From Bacteroidales bacterium (GTDB lineage: Bacteria > Bacteroidota > Bacteroidia > Bacteroidales > TTA-H9), in contig JAQVCV010000011.1 in NCBI GenBank assembly GCA_028689615.1, positions 38,176 to 90,109 of the forward strand: a DNA stretch of 51,934 nt, in the 5' to 3' direction. The translations under genes and the position numbers were made by a program. How positions within the stretch are numbered: the stretch's first letter is position 1; the number at the start of each line of letters is the position of its first letter. The notes beneath the pieces are model-generated. The model was not told where the DNA came from, searched no databases, and saw only the letters and a program-made list of their open reading frames with translations. Positions 40,095 through 48,764 of this stretch are shown piece after piece.

Positions 40095-41729
40095 ATGGCT
40101 GGATATAAAGAAACCCCGAGGCAGAAGATGATAGGTATGATGTACCTGGTTCTGACAGCCTTGCTTGCACTTAATGTTTCAAAGGATATTTTGAATGCCT
40201 TTGTTATTGTGAACGATAGTATGGAGGTGACCAATGCAAATTTTGATAAGAAGCTTGCCGACACTTACGCACAATTTGGGAAAAAGGCAGCTACTGGTGG
40301 GCAGGAAGCCGAAGACTATTATAAAAAAGCTATGGAGGCCAAACGCCTCTCCGATGAATTAGTTGGTTATATTCTTCAAACAAGATCAGAGTTTATTAAA
40401 CTTTATGACCCTGAGGAAAAGGATTTTAAGGCCGATACGGTAACCTTAAGGTATTTTGAAGCAAAAGATGATTACGAGAAGGGAACCAATTTTTTTGCAG
40501 GTGGCGGACCCGGTGGCGAATTGTTGAAAAATGCTGCTGGTTACAAGATGATGGAGAAGTTTAAGGCTTATAGGCAGGATATGGTGAACCTTGTCAACCC
40601 TGATCACCGCGATGCCATGAACAACCAAATTGGCCTGAAAACAGAAGGTGACTTTGTTGATGCCGAAGGAATCAAGAAAAACTGGGTAGATTACAATTTC
40701 TACCATACCATTTTTGCCGCTGATCTGGTATTGCTTAATAAGTTTATTAACGAGGTTCGCAATGCCGAATTTGATGTGGTTACCCGTTTGAGCAGTTATG
40801 TTGGTGCTACAGATTTCAAATTCAATGCAATAGCTGCCAGAGTAATCCCTAAGAAAGTGTTTCTCTTTAAAGGAGAACCCTTTGAAGCAGAAGTTCTTGT
40901 TGCTGCGTACGACACAGCTGTAGCCCCTGACGTTAGATACATTACAGGTACCGACAAATGGCCCGGAGGCCCCGGGGGGATTAAAGTCAATGGAGATAAA
41001 GGCTTGGTAGTGATGGATATTCCAACTGGAGGTATGCCTTACGGAGAAAAAAAATATGCTGGAGTTATAAGTCTTACCAACCCTTTAGGCGTTGTTGAGG
41101 ATTATCCTTTTGGAGGTTCTTTCTTCGTTCAGGAATCTGTGGCAGTTATTTCTCCTGATAAAGTAAATGTTCTGTATGAAGACCTGGAAAACCCTGTTTC
41201 TGTTTCAGTTCCCGGGTATCCATCCGAAAAGGTTTCGGTGAATGTACAGGGTGGTGGAGCATCATTTAAACAATCAACTCCAGGTGTTTATATGATTAAA
41301 CCCACAAATACTACTCCTGTAACCATTTCTGTTACCGTAAAAAGTGATGACAATAAAGCCATCAACTTTCCAGCTAAACAATTTAAAGTCAGGAAAGTGC
41401 CACCTCCTACGGTTATTGTTGCCGACAGGTTTTCGGGCGGAGCAGTTACCATTGATGCGTTGAAGCGTGCCAGGTTAACTGCTGTTTTACAGGACTTTCT
41501 TTTTGAAGGTTTGGAATACGATGTTATTGGTTATCAGTTGAATGCAAATGTTAATGGCGAAAGACGCAAACAAGATATCAAGGGCGATGCCATCCCTGCT
41601 GATGTTAGAGCAAATATTATCGAGAAATTGCGCACTGGAGCCACCGTTCAATTCGAGAATATCCAGGTTCGCAGGAAGGGTTCGTCAAAAACAGAGATCG
41701 TTTCCGGCGTTTATTTAAATATTTTATAA
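40095..41729 (+). CDS. gldM: T9SS motor rotor subunit GldM/PorM
   Basis: This 544-residue protein has one N-terminal membrane helix (MIGMMYLVLTALLALNVSKDILNAFV) starting at about residue 12. A long periplasmic region follows, comprising the D1-D4 domains of GldM. The first is helical (about 40-220), the others Ig-like, with landmarks such as FKFNAIAARVIPKKVFLFKGEPFEAEVLVAAYD and the C-terminal VNGERRKQDIKGDAI. GldM dimers link the motor to the GldKN ring and drive it. Size and order are canonical, and the gene is followed 7 bp later by gldN. Confidence 0.97.
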   Translation: MAGYKETPRQKMIGMMYLVLTALLALNVSKDILNAFVIVNDSMEVTNANFDKKLADTYAQFGKKAATGGQEAEDYYKKAMEAKRLSDELVGYILQTRSEFIKLYDPEEKDFKADTVTLRYFEAKDDYEKGTNFFAGGGPGGELLKNAAGYKMMEKFKAYRQDMVNLVNPDHRDAMNNQIGLKTEGDFVDAEGIKKNWVDYNFYHTIFAADLVLLNKFINEVRNAEFDVVTRLSSYVGATDFKFNAIAARVIPKKVFLFKGEPFEAEVLVAAYDTAVAPDVRYITGTDKWPGGPGGIKVNGDKGLVVMDIPTGGMPYGEKKYAGVISLTNPLGVVEDYPFGGSFFVQESVAVISPDKVNVLYEDLENPVSVSVPGYPSEKVSVNVQGGGASFKQSTPGVYMIKPTNTTPVTISVTVKSDDNKAINFPAKQFKVRKVPPPTVIVADRFSGGAVTIDALKRARLTAVLQDFLFEGLEYDVIGYQLNANVNGERRKQDIKGDAIPADVRANIIEKLRTGATVQFENIQVRRKGSSKTEIVSGVYLNIL

Positions 41730-41736
41730 TCCTCTT

Positions 41737-42606
41737 ATGAATAGAGTAATTCTGGTAGTTTTTCTTTTAATTGGTCTGGCTTTCAAATCGGGACACAGCC
41801 AGTCAGTTGCTACCCCTCTGAATAATGCCTGGCAAAAAATCAGAGTGTCTAACCGGGTGCCGATTCCTTTGCCAGCTGTCCAGGAATCAGATGTAATGTT
41901 TACAAAACGGGTGTGGCGGTACATCAATCTGAAGGAAAAAACCAATGCCCCATTGTATTTCCCGATTGAACCCACCAGAGGCCGAAGAAGTCTTTTCAAT
42001 GTTTTGGTTGATGCAATCCATACACCACGAAGCACTACTCCGTTTGGGACCAATACTTTACGCGTGTTTGTTGATGAAGAATTCGTTCAGCCTTACACCG
42101 ATGTAACCTCCTTTGACACTTCATCAATGATGAGGCATTTGGTTCCAACCACGAGTGCTAGCACAGGGCAAACCGTTTTTGATACTGTTTATGTGAAATC
42201 GTTTCATATTAGCGGAGTAAAAGTGGTTGAAGATTGGTTCTTTGATAAAAAGAGATCGCAAATGGATTTTCGTATTTTAGCCTTGGGTCTTGAAATTGAC
42301 GAACGCGATCTTCACCCTTCAAAGCGTACAAACCCTAAAACGCCTCTGACAATTTTCTGGGTTTATTATCCTGAAGCCAGGCATTGGCTGTGCAATCAGG
42401 AGATATTTAACCCTAAGAACGATGCCGGGCGAATCTCCTTTGACGATTATTTTCTGAAACGGAGGTTTTCTTCCTACATCTATAAGGTTGAAAACGTGCA
42501 CGATCGTCTGATTTCTCAGTACACCAACGGATTGGATGCCTTGCTTGAGTCAGAGAAAATCAAACAAGAGATATTTCAGTTTGAACACGACCTGTGGGAA
42601 TACTAG
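41737..42606 (+). CDS. gldN: T9SS ring component GldN/PorN
   Basis: This 289-residue periplasmic protein has a signal peptide ending at GHSQ (residue 22). The GldN domain runs from about 35 to 280. Characteristic segments include MFTKRVWRYINLKEKTNAPLYFP, SLFNVLVDAI, VVEDWFFDKKRSQMDFRILALG, FWVYYPEAR and SFDDYFLKRRFSSYIYKVEN. In P. gingivalis and Flavobacterium the protein forms the ring with GldK. It is last in the T9SS core operon and is followed by a strong intrinsic terminator. Confidence 0.96.
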   Translation: MNRVILVVFLLIGLAFKSGHSQSVATPLNNAWQKIRVSNRVPIPLPAVQESDVMFTKRVWRYINLKEKTNAPLYFPIEPTRGRRSLFNVLVDAIHTPRSTTPFGTNTLRVFVDEEFVQPYTDVTSFDTSSMMRHLVPTTSASTGQTVFDTVYVKSFHISGVKVVEDWFFDKKRSQMDFRILALGLEIDERDLHPSKRTNPKTPLTIFWVYYPEARHWLCNQEIFNPKNDAGRISFDDYFLKRRFSSYIYKVENVHDRLISQYTNGLDALLESEKIKQEIFQFEHDLWEY

Positions 42607-42633
42607 TTTTCTTTTTGCATAAATAATATTTCA

Positions 42634-42666
42634 CCCCGGAAGCAAATTAGTTTCCGGGGTTTTTTG
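42634..42666 (+). terminator. Intrinsic terminator of the T9SS core operon
   Basis: An 8-bp stem (42634-42641 with 42652-42659) has a 10-nt loop and is followed by T6. The T tract overlaps the -33 box of the recG promoter. Confidence 0.85.
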
Positions 42667-42693
42667 ATAAAGCCTTTGCCTGTTTTATCTTTG
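42663..42693 (+). promoter_or_regulatory. Promoter of recG
   Basis: TTTG (42663-42666), a 19-bp spacer and TATCTTTG (42686-42693) match the consensus perfectly. The ATG of recG is at 42698, only four bases after the -7 box, so the transcript is probably leaderless or nearly so. Confidence 0.75.
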
Positions 42694-42697
42694 CCTT

Positions 42698-44803
42698 ATG
42701 CGATCATCCATCTTAGATACTGCCGTAGAATACCTGAAAGGGGTTGGTGCTGCCAGAGCTAAAGTTTTGGAAGAGGAGTTGAATGTGACTTATTTTGCCG
42801 ATCTGTTGTATGTCTTTCCTTTTCGTTACATCGACCGTAGCAAGTTTCAATTGATCAGCCAGGTAAACACAGATTTGCCTGTCGTTCAGATTAAGGCAAA
42901 AGTGGTTTCTCTTCAAACTTCCGGAACTGGAAGAGGAATGCGTTATACGGCTCTTGTTACCGATGGATCAGGAATGATGGAACTCGTTTGGTTTCAGGGA
43001 ATCAGATGGATCAAAGGGAAATTGGTTGCTGATAAGGAGTATATTATTTATGGGAAACCCAACTATTTTAACGGTCGTTATTCTATAGCTCATCCTGAAA
43101 TTGAGGAGATTACTAGCGACGGCTCTTCATTCACCGAGAAAATGCAGCCTGTTTATAATTCTTCCGAGAAGATGAAAGCGCTTGGTTTGGATGCAAAAGG
43201 GTTGGCTCGCATTATCAAGTCGTTGCTTCAAACTACTTATTATGAGATAGAGGAAACATTGCCTTTTGAAATTCTCTCAAAATATCGATTGATCGACCGG
43301 CGTGATGCTTTCCTGGGAATCCATTTTCCCGAAAACCATGAACACCTAAAACAAGCCAAACGCCGCCTCAAATTTGAGGAGCTTTTTTTTATTCAACTCG
43401 ATTTCATAAAGCAGCGGCTTAAAAGACAAAAAGCAAGTCGTGGGCATGTAATGCCGAAAGTTGGGGAGTTTCTCCTTCGATTTTATAACCATGTTGTTCC
43501 ATTCCCGTTAACCAACGCTCAAAAAAGGGTTGTTAAGGAGATACGGGAAGACTTGTCTAACGGGCATCAGATGAATCGGCTCCTTCAGGGTGATGTTGGA
43601 AGTGGTAAAACTCTGGTAGCTTTCATGAGTATGTTGATAGCGCTCGACAACGGTTTCCAGGCTTGCTTGTTGGCTCCCACCGAGATTTTGGCTGTTCAGC
43701 ACTATCGAACTTTGGCCAGATGGGCTTCTTCTACAGGGATTACCATTGCTATGTTAACCGGAAGTGTCAGGCAATCTGAAAGAACGCCTTTGCTCAGGCA
43801 ACTCTTGGATGGTTCTTTGCAAATACTCGTCGGCACACACGCCGTATTGGAAAACCAGGTAGTGTTTTCCAATCTTGGATTGGTGGTAATTGATGAGCAG
43901 CATCGATTTGGTGTTGAGCAACGGGCGGCTATGTGGAAAAAGAACAATCCACCTCCTCATGTTTTAGTGATGACCGCAACTCCTATTCCTCGTACAATGG
44001 CAATGGCTTTTTATGGCGATTTGGATTACAGCATTATTGATGAATTGCCCCCGGGACGAAAACCTGTTGTTACCAGGCATTTTACTGATTCGGCCCGTAT
44101 AAAGGTGTTTTCGTTTCTTAAAGAGCAAATCGCCAGAGGCAGGCAGGTTTATGTGGTTTTTCCTCTGATTTCTGAGTCGGAGGCACTGGATTTAAAGGAT
44201 CTTGAAGATGGATATCTGGCGATGAGCCGCGATTTTCCCTTACCAGACTATGCCATAAGTCAAGTTCATGGTCGTCTGAATCCCGACATGAAGGAATATG
44301 AAATGGCTCGCTTCATCAAAGGTGAGACTCAAATAATGGTTGCAACAACCGTAATTGAAGTTGGTGTTGATATCCCCAATGCTTCTGTAATGGTTATCGA
44401 AAACGCCGAACGGTTTGGATTGTCTCAATTGCATCAATTGCGGGGCAGAGTGGGACGTGGTGCCGAGCAGTCCTATTGCATTTTGATGACCAAAGATAAG
44501 CTGAGCAGTGAGGCACAACAACGAATAGAGGTGATGGTGGCTACTAACGATGGTTTCGCTATAGCCGATGCCGATTTGAAATTTCGCGGTCCTGGTGATT
44601 TAAAAGGAACCCGTCAGAGTGGTGCTATCGAGTTGCAGTTAGCCGATTTGTTGACGGATGAGCCTATTGTGAGAGCTGCCCGGGATACGGCTACCGAATT
44701 GCTTTCCCGCGATCCCGATTTGATGCTTCCCGCAAACAGGGCTACTCACGATCGTTTGCTCGAACTCACGTCTGCCAGAAAAAACTGGAGTCAGATAAGC
44801 TAA
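42698..44803 (+). CDS. recG: ATP-dependent DNA helicase RecG
   Basis: This 701-residue helicase remodels stalled forks and branched DNA. The N-terminal wedge domain starts with EYLKGVGAARAKVL, followed by the OB-fold segment VVQIKAKVVSL. The superfamily-2 motor has Walker A GDVGSGKT at 298-305, DEQH at 399-402, MTATPIPRTMAMAFYGDLD, the motif V-VI region TTVIEVGVDIPNASVMVIENAERFGLSQLHQLRGRVGRG and the RecG C-terminal DADLKFRGPGDLKGTRQSG. All catalytic motifs are intact. The start follows the wedge domain's normal N-terminus, even though it leaves almost no leader. Confidence 0.97.
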   Translation: MRSSILDTAVEYLKGVGAARAKVLEEELNVTYFADLLYVFPFRYIDRSKFQLISQVNTDLPVVQIKAKVVSLQTSGTGRGMRYTALVTDGSGMMELVWFQGIRWIKGKLVADKEYIIYGKPNYFNGRYSIAHPEIEEITSDGSSFTEKMQPVYNSSEKMKALGLDAKGLARIIKSLLQTTYYEIEETLPFEILSKYRLIDRRDAFLGIHFPENHEHLKQAKRRLKFEELFFIQLDFIKQRLKRQKASRGHVMPKVGEFLLRFYNHVVPFPLTNAQKRVVKEIREDLSNGHQMNRLLQGDVGSGKTLVAFMSMLIALDNGFQACLLAPTEILAVQHYRTLARWASSTGITIAMLTGSVRQSERTPLLRQLLDGSLQILVGTHAVLENQVVFSNLGLVVIDEQHRFGVEQRAAMWKKNNPPPHVLVMTATPIPRTMAMAFYGDLDYSIIDELPPGRKPVVTRHFTDSARIKVFSFLKEQIARGRQVYVVFPLISESEALDLKDLEDGYLAMSRDFPLPDYAISQVHGRLNPDMKEYEMARFIKGETQIMVATTVIEVGVDIPNASVMVIENAERFGLSQLHQLRGRVGRGAEQSYCILMTKDKLSSEAQQRIEVMVATNDGFAIADADLKFRGPGDLKGTRQSGAIELQLADLLTDEPIVRAARDTATELLSRDPDLMLPANRATHDRLLELTSARKNWSQIS

Positions 44804-44844
44804 AAAGTTCCACTTCCCGGGCTTACTGCTTGAATCGAAATCAG

Positions 44845-44852
44845 TAACTTTG
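44845..44852 (+). promoter_or_regulatory. -7 box of pheT
   Basis: TAACTTTG matches TAnnTTTG, 31 bp before the ATG. A TTG lies 12 bp upstream of the box, which is closer than usual. Confidence 0.45.
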
Positions 44853-44882
44853 CCAACTTAAACTTAGTGTAATTTTCTCTGT

Positions 44883-47348
44883 ATGAAAATATCGTACAAG
44901 TGGCTCAGGCAATACATTACTATTGACCTTGATGCAGTTGAAGTGGCGTCTCTTCTAACCGAAAGTGGACTTGAGGTTGAATCTATCGAAAAAATTGAAT
45001 CAGTAAAAGGTGGTCTCAATGGAGTGGTGATAGGGCAGGTGATGACCTGCTCAAAGCATCCCAACTCAGATCATCTGAGCCTCACAACTGTTAACGTTGG
45101 TTTGGCCGAACCTTTGAATATTGTTTGCGGTGCGTCCAATGTTGCCGCTGGCCAGAAAGTGGTAGTTGCCACAATTGGTACCACCCTTTATTTCAACAAC
45201 GAACCCCTCACAATTAAGCGATCCAAAATTAGGGGAGAGGCGTCGGAAGGGATGATTTGTGCTGAAGACGAACTTGGTTTGGGAAATTCGCACGATGGAA
45301 TCATGGTGCTCCCCCTCGAGGCTCAGGTAGGGATGGCAGCCAGAGACTATTTCAACATCGAGGATGACTTCGTGTTTGAAATAGGTCTCACACCTAACCG
45401 CACCGATGCTACTTCGCATATAGGGGTTGCCCGCGATTTAAATGCCGCTCTGGTAAGCCGCGGACACTCTCTCGCCGGTCGCTTTTCCATGCCCGACATC
45501 AGCGCTTTTAAAGTGTTGCACCACAATCTTGAGATTCAGGTAGAGGTAAAATCACCTGAGGCATGCCCTCGCTATGCTGGCATATCGCTCACGAATGTCG
45601 AAGTGGCTCCTTCTCCCGATTGGTTGAGAAACTTTCTGACTTCCATAGGCATCAGGCCAATTAATAATGTGGTTGATATCACAAACTTTGTTTTGATGGA
45701 AACCGGCCAACCGTTGCATGCTTTTGATGCTTCAAAGATTTCTACAGGCAAGGTGGTTGTACAGAAACTGGCTGAAGGGACCAGGTTTGTAACCCTCGAT
45801 GGAGTTGAGCGTAGCCTTACAGCTGATGATCTGATGATCTGCAATGGTGATGAGCCCATGTGTATTGGTGGTGTTTTTGGAGGATTTGGCAGTGGTGTAA
45901 CCGAAGCCACAACATCAGTTTTTCTCGAGAGTGCATGCTTTGATCAGGCCTCAGTCAGGAGGACCTCCAAACACCATGGTTTGCATACAGATGCCTCTTT
46001 CAGGTTTGAGCGTGGTGTTGATCCAACAGCTACTCTTTTCGCCCTTCAAAGAGCTGCTCAATTGATGGTTGAGTGGTGCCATGCCGAAGTGGCTTCAGAA
46101 ATTATTGATGTTGTGTCAACTCCCTATTCTCCTGTCGCAATTCCCGTCGATTTGAAACGGGTGGCTTCGCTTATTGGGAAAAGAATCGACGACGGTAAGG
46201 TCTTGGCAATTCTGAAGGCTCTCGATTTTAAACTTCTTCAACAGGATGGCGATTTGTTGCTTCTTGAATCTCCTTCCTATAGGGTTGACGTTACCCGGGA
46301 AGCTGATGTCACTGAAGAGATACTCCGGATTTATGGCTATAACAACATCGAGATTGGGACGCGCTTTTCGGCTGCCTTCTCATTTGTTCAGAAACCCGAC
46401 CAGGAAAAGCTTCGCAATCGCGTATCTGATATGTTGAGTGCCAATGGATTTAACGAGATCATGACCCTTTCCTTAACCAAGGGACAATATGCGGTTGATT
46501 TTCCATGGGTAGAACCAACGCGCAATGTGGAGCTTGCCAATCCACTGTCAAGAGAACTCAATGTTATGCGCCAGACTTTGCTGTTTAGCGGCTTGGAAAC
46601 GGTTTTATTTAACCAGAACCGCCGCCGTACGAATTTGAAATTGTACGAGTTCGGCAGAGTTTACAAGCGAAATACTGGCTTCCCGCAGAATGCTCTTGTA
46701 ACCGATAGGTTCTCGGAAGAAATGGTTCTTTCGATGTTTGTTACCGGTTCGGTAACCAACCAAACATGGAAGGGTGTAGCGTCGGAAGGTGATTTTTATT
46801 TCCTGCATTCTCATATCAAACGTGTTTTGGGAAACCTTGGTTTCGATCTGTTAAAAGTTAAAGCCTCAACCAGCGAGCATCCAATGTTTTCTCAAGGCAT
46901 CGACCTTGTTTTCAAGCGTGAGAAAATTGGTTCTGTAGGGATTGTCAACAAAAAGATATTGAAGTATTTTGATATCAAACAACCCGTTGTTTTTGCTGAA
47001 CTTTATTGGGAGAAACTGATGAAGTTTCATCGCAACGGTATGGTTACTTTTGCCGAATTACCCAAATATCCTGAGGTGAAACGTGATTTAGCTCTTGTTC
47101 TTGACAAAACGGTTACCTATTCAGCTATTGAGGATTTGGCCTACAACACCGAACCACGACTGCTTCAGAGTGTTTCGTTGTTCGATATCTATGAGGGAGA
47201 GAAAATTGGAGAAGGGAAAAAATCCTATGCCCTCACCTTCACTCTTCTCGACAGCGAAAAGACCCTTACCGATCAGATGATTGAAAAAGTGATGCAACGA
47301 CTTATTGCCGCTTTTGAAAACAAGTTGGGAGCTGTTGTTCGAAAGTAA
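44883..47348 (+). CDS. pheT: Phenylalanyl-tRNA synthetase beta subunit
   Basis: This 821-residue beta subunit of the heterotetrameric PheRS has several recognisable domains. The N-terminal residues (MKISYKWLRQYITIDLDAVEVASLLTESGLEVESIE) are followed by the EMAP-II-like tRNA-binding domain (GVVIGQVMTCSKHPNSDHLSLTTVNVG). The B3/B4 editing domain includes RPINNVVDITNFVLMETGQPLHAFDA. The B5 domain (DVTREADVTEEILRIYGYNNI), catalytic-like core and C-terminal anticodon-binding FDX-ACB domain (KYPEVKRDLALVLDKTVTYSAIEDL) come next. It is normal in length. The pheS alpha-subunit gene is not in this window, so the two subunits are encoded apart here. Confidence 0.97.
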   Translation: MKISYKWLRQYITIDLDAVEVASLLTESGLEVESIEKIESVKGGLNGVVIGQVMTCSKHPNSDHLSLTTVNVGLAEPLNIVCGASNVAAGQKVVVATIGTTLYFNNEPLTIKRSKIRGEASEGMICAEDELGLGNSHDGIMVLPLEAQVGMAARDYFNIEDDFVFEIGLTPNRTDATSHIGVARDLNAALVSRGHSLAGRFSMPDISAFKVLHHNLEIQVEVKSPEACPRYAGISLTNVEVAPSPDWLRNFLTSIGIRPINNVVDITNFVLMETGQPLHAFDASKISTGKVVVQKLAEGTRFVTLDGVERSLTADDLMICNGDEPMCIGGVFGGFGSGVTEATTSVFLESACFDQASVRRTSKHHGLHTDASFRFERGVDPTATLFALQRAAQLMVEWCHAEVASEIIDVVSTPYSPVAIPVDLKRVASLIGKRIDDGKVLAILKALDFKLLQQDGDLLLLESPSYRVDVTREADVTEEILRIYGYNNIEIGTRFSAAFSFVQKPDQEKLRNRVSDMLSANGFNEIMTLSLTKGQYAVDFPWVEPTRNVELANPLSRELNVMRQTLLFSGLETVLFNQNRRRTNLKLYEFGRVYKRNTGFPQNALVTDRFSEEMVLSMFVTGSVTNQTWKGVASEGDFYFLHSHIKRVLGNLGFDLLKVKASTSEHPMFSQGIDLVFKREKIGSVGIVNKKILKYFDIKQPVVFAELYWEKLMKFHRNGMVTFAELPKYPEVKRDLALVLDKTVTYSAIEDLAYNTEPRLLQSVSLFDIYEGEKIGEGKKSYALTFTLLDSEKTLTDQMIEKVMQRLIAAFENKLGAVVRK

Positions 47349-47386
47349 TTAATTGAATTCAAGTTATTTAATATTACTTGAATATT

Positions 47387-47412
47387 CGCCCTGGCACCTT
47401 GCTGCCAGGGCG
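47387..47412. terminator. Hairpin after pheT
   Basis: A 10-bp GC-rich perfect stem (47387-47396 with 47403-47412) has a 6-nt loop, but no clear T-run follows. It is the probable end of the pheT transcript. Confidence 0.6.
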
Positions 47413-47446
47413 ATTTCATTAAACCATCCGGCTCCCGGGTTGTTTA

Positions 47447-47461
47447 CTGACAAATTGTCAG
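47447..47461. promoter_or_regulatory. 15-bp palindrome at the promoter of the sigma-54 activator gene
   Basis: CTGACAAATTGTCAG is a perfect inverted repeat of 7 bp on each side of one base. It covers the region where the -33 box would lie relative to the -7 box TATATTTG at 47472-47479, so a protein bound here could block or replace -33 recognition. The position suggests repression or autoregulation. Confidence 0.5.
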
Positions 47462-47471
47462 AGCAAATTGC

Positions 47472-47479
47472 TATATTTG
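47472..47479 (+). promoter_or_regulatory. -7 box of the sigma-54 activator gene
   Basis: TATATTTG matches TAnnTTTG, 37 bp before the ATG at 47517. Confidence 0.55.
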
Positions 47480-47516
47480 TAGTGTTTTTATGAGAATACT
47501 TTGAAATAGTTAATCA

Positions 47517-48761
47517 ATGGAAATACAGTCAATTAAGCATCGATTTGGGATTATTGGAAACTCAGTTCTGTTGGAGCGAGCCATTGATATAGCCCGTCAG
47601 GTTGCACCAACCGATATATCAGTTTTGATTACAGGCGAAAGTGGTGTAGGGAAAGAGGTTTTTCCTCAAATCATTCACCAGCTAAGTATTCGCAAGCATG
47701 GAACATATATAGCGGTAAACTGCGGCGCAATTCCTGAAGGCACTATTGATTCTGAGTTGTTTGGCCACGAAAAGGGCTCGTTTACCGGAGCCCATGAAGC
47801 CCGAAAAGGCTATTTTGAAGTGGCAGATGGCGGGACCATTTTTCTCGACGAAGTTGCTGAATTGCCTCTCTCAACTCAGGTTAGGTTGCTTAGAGTGCTT
47901 GAAACAGGGGAATTTATTAAAGTGGGTTCATCAAAGGTGATTAAAACCAATGTAAGGGTTGTGGCCGCCACCAATGTCAACATCCCCGAAGCTATCAGCC
48001 AGGGGAAGTTCAGGCAGGATTTGTATTATCGCCTGAATTCTGTTCCCATTTATATTCCCCCGCTGCGCGAAAGGAAAGACGATATTCATTTGTTGTTCAG
48101 AAAATTTGCCGCAGACTTTGCCGAAAAGTATCGAATGCCCTCTATTGTATTGAAGGAGGATGCTGTCAGGATGCTCTCTGGTTATCGTTGGCCTGGTAAT
48201 ATCAGGCAGTTAAAGAATATCACTGAGCAAATCAGCATTATTGAGCAGAACAGGGAGATAAATTCCGCCACATTGCAACATTATCTGCCTGAATCGCAAT
48301 ATTCTGAATTGCCAGTTTTGGTTAAAGGACAACAAGCAGCCAACGATATAAGTGAAAGGGATTTACTCTACAAGGTACTGTTCGATATGCGCCGCGATAT
48401 CAACGATTTAAAAAAGCTTGTTGGCGACATCATATCAAACGACGGGATGACTTCGGAGGTGTATTCGAATCATGCGGGGGTGATCAACAGGTTGCATGAA
48501 GATCAGTTTGACAGCAATGCTGACGGCAACAAAGGAAGGCCCACCCACATTGAAATTAGAAACGATCAGGGCAGTCATTTGCACGAACCCATCATTGAAT
48601 CAGAGGAGATTGATGAAGTTTTGTCGCTCGAACAGCGCGAAAAGGAAGCTATTATCAGGGCTTTGCGTAAGTATGGAAACAAAAGGCGGAGCGCAGCGCA
48701 GGAGTTGGGCATATCGGAACGCACGCTTTATCGAAAAATAAAAGAATATGGGTTGGAGTAG
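47517..48761 (+). CDS. Sigma-54 enhancer-binding activator lacking a receiver domain
   Basis: This 414-residue bacterial enhancer-binding protein starts directly with the AAA+ domain (about 10-240). Walker A is GESGVGKE at 40-47, the sigma-54-contact loop is GSFTGA at 87-92 (Ser in place of the usual Ala), and Walker B is GGTIFLDE at 105-112. The C-terminal lid contains RWPGNIRQL. A linker with a conserved-looking segment (ERDLLYKVLFDMRRDINDLKKLVGDII) follows, and the protein ends with a Fis-type HTH (EKEAIIRALRKYGNKRRSAAQELGISERTLYRKIKEYG). No N-terminal sensor or receiver is present, so control must be by abundance, the linker or a partner protein. It should activate RpoN promoters. Confidence 0.94.
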   Translation: MEIQSIKHRFGIIGNSVLLERAIDIARQVAPTDISVLITGESGVGKEVFPQIIHQLSIRKHGTYIAVNCGAIPEGTIDSELFGHEKGSFTGAHEARKGYFEVADGGTIFLDEVAELPLSTQVRLLRVLETGEFIKVGSSKVIKTNVRVVAATNVNIPEAISQGKFRQDLYYRLNSVPIYIPPLRERKDDIHLLFRKFAADFAEKYRMPSIVLKEDAVRMLSGYRWPGNIRQLKNITEQISIIEQNREINSATLQHYLPESQYSELPVLVKGQQAANDISERDLLYKVLFDMRRDINDLKKLVGDIISNDGMTSEVYSNHAGVINRLHEDQFDSNADGNKGRPTHIEIRNDQGSHLHEPIIESEEIDEVLSLEQREKEAIIRALRKYGNKRRSAAQELGISERTLYRKIKEYGLE

Positions 48762-48764
48762 GTT

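Noticed and set aside
47391-47405. TGGCAC near the pheT hairpin as a -24 element
   Set aside because: The TTGC-like sequence is only about one base away, not at the -12 distance, and it belongs to a terminator hairpin.
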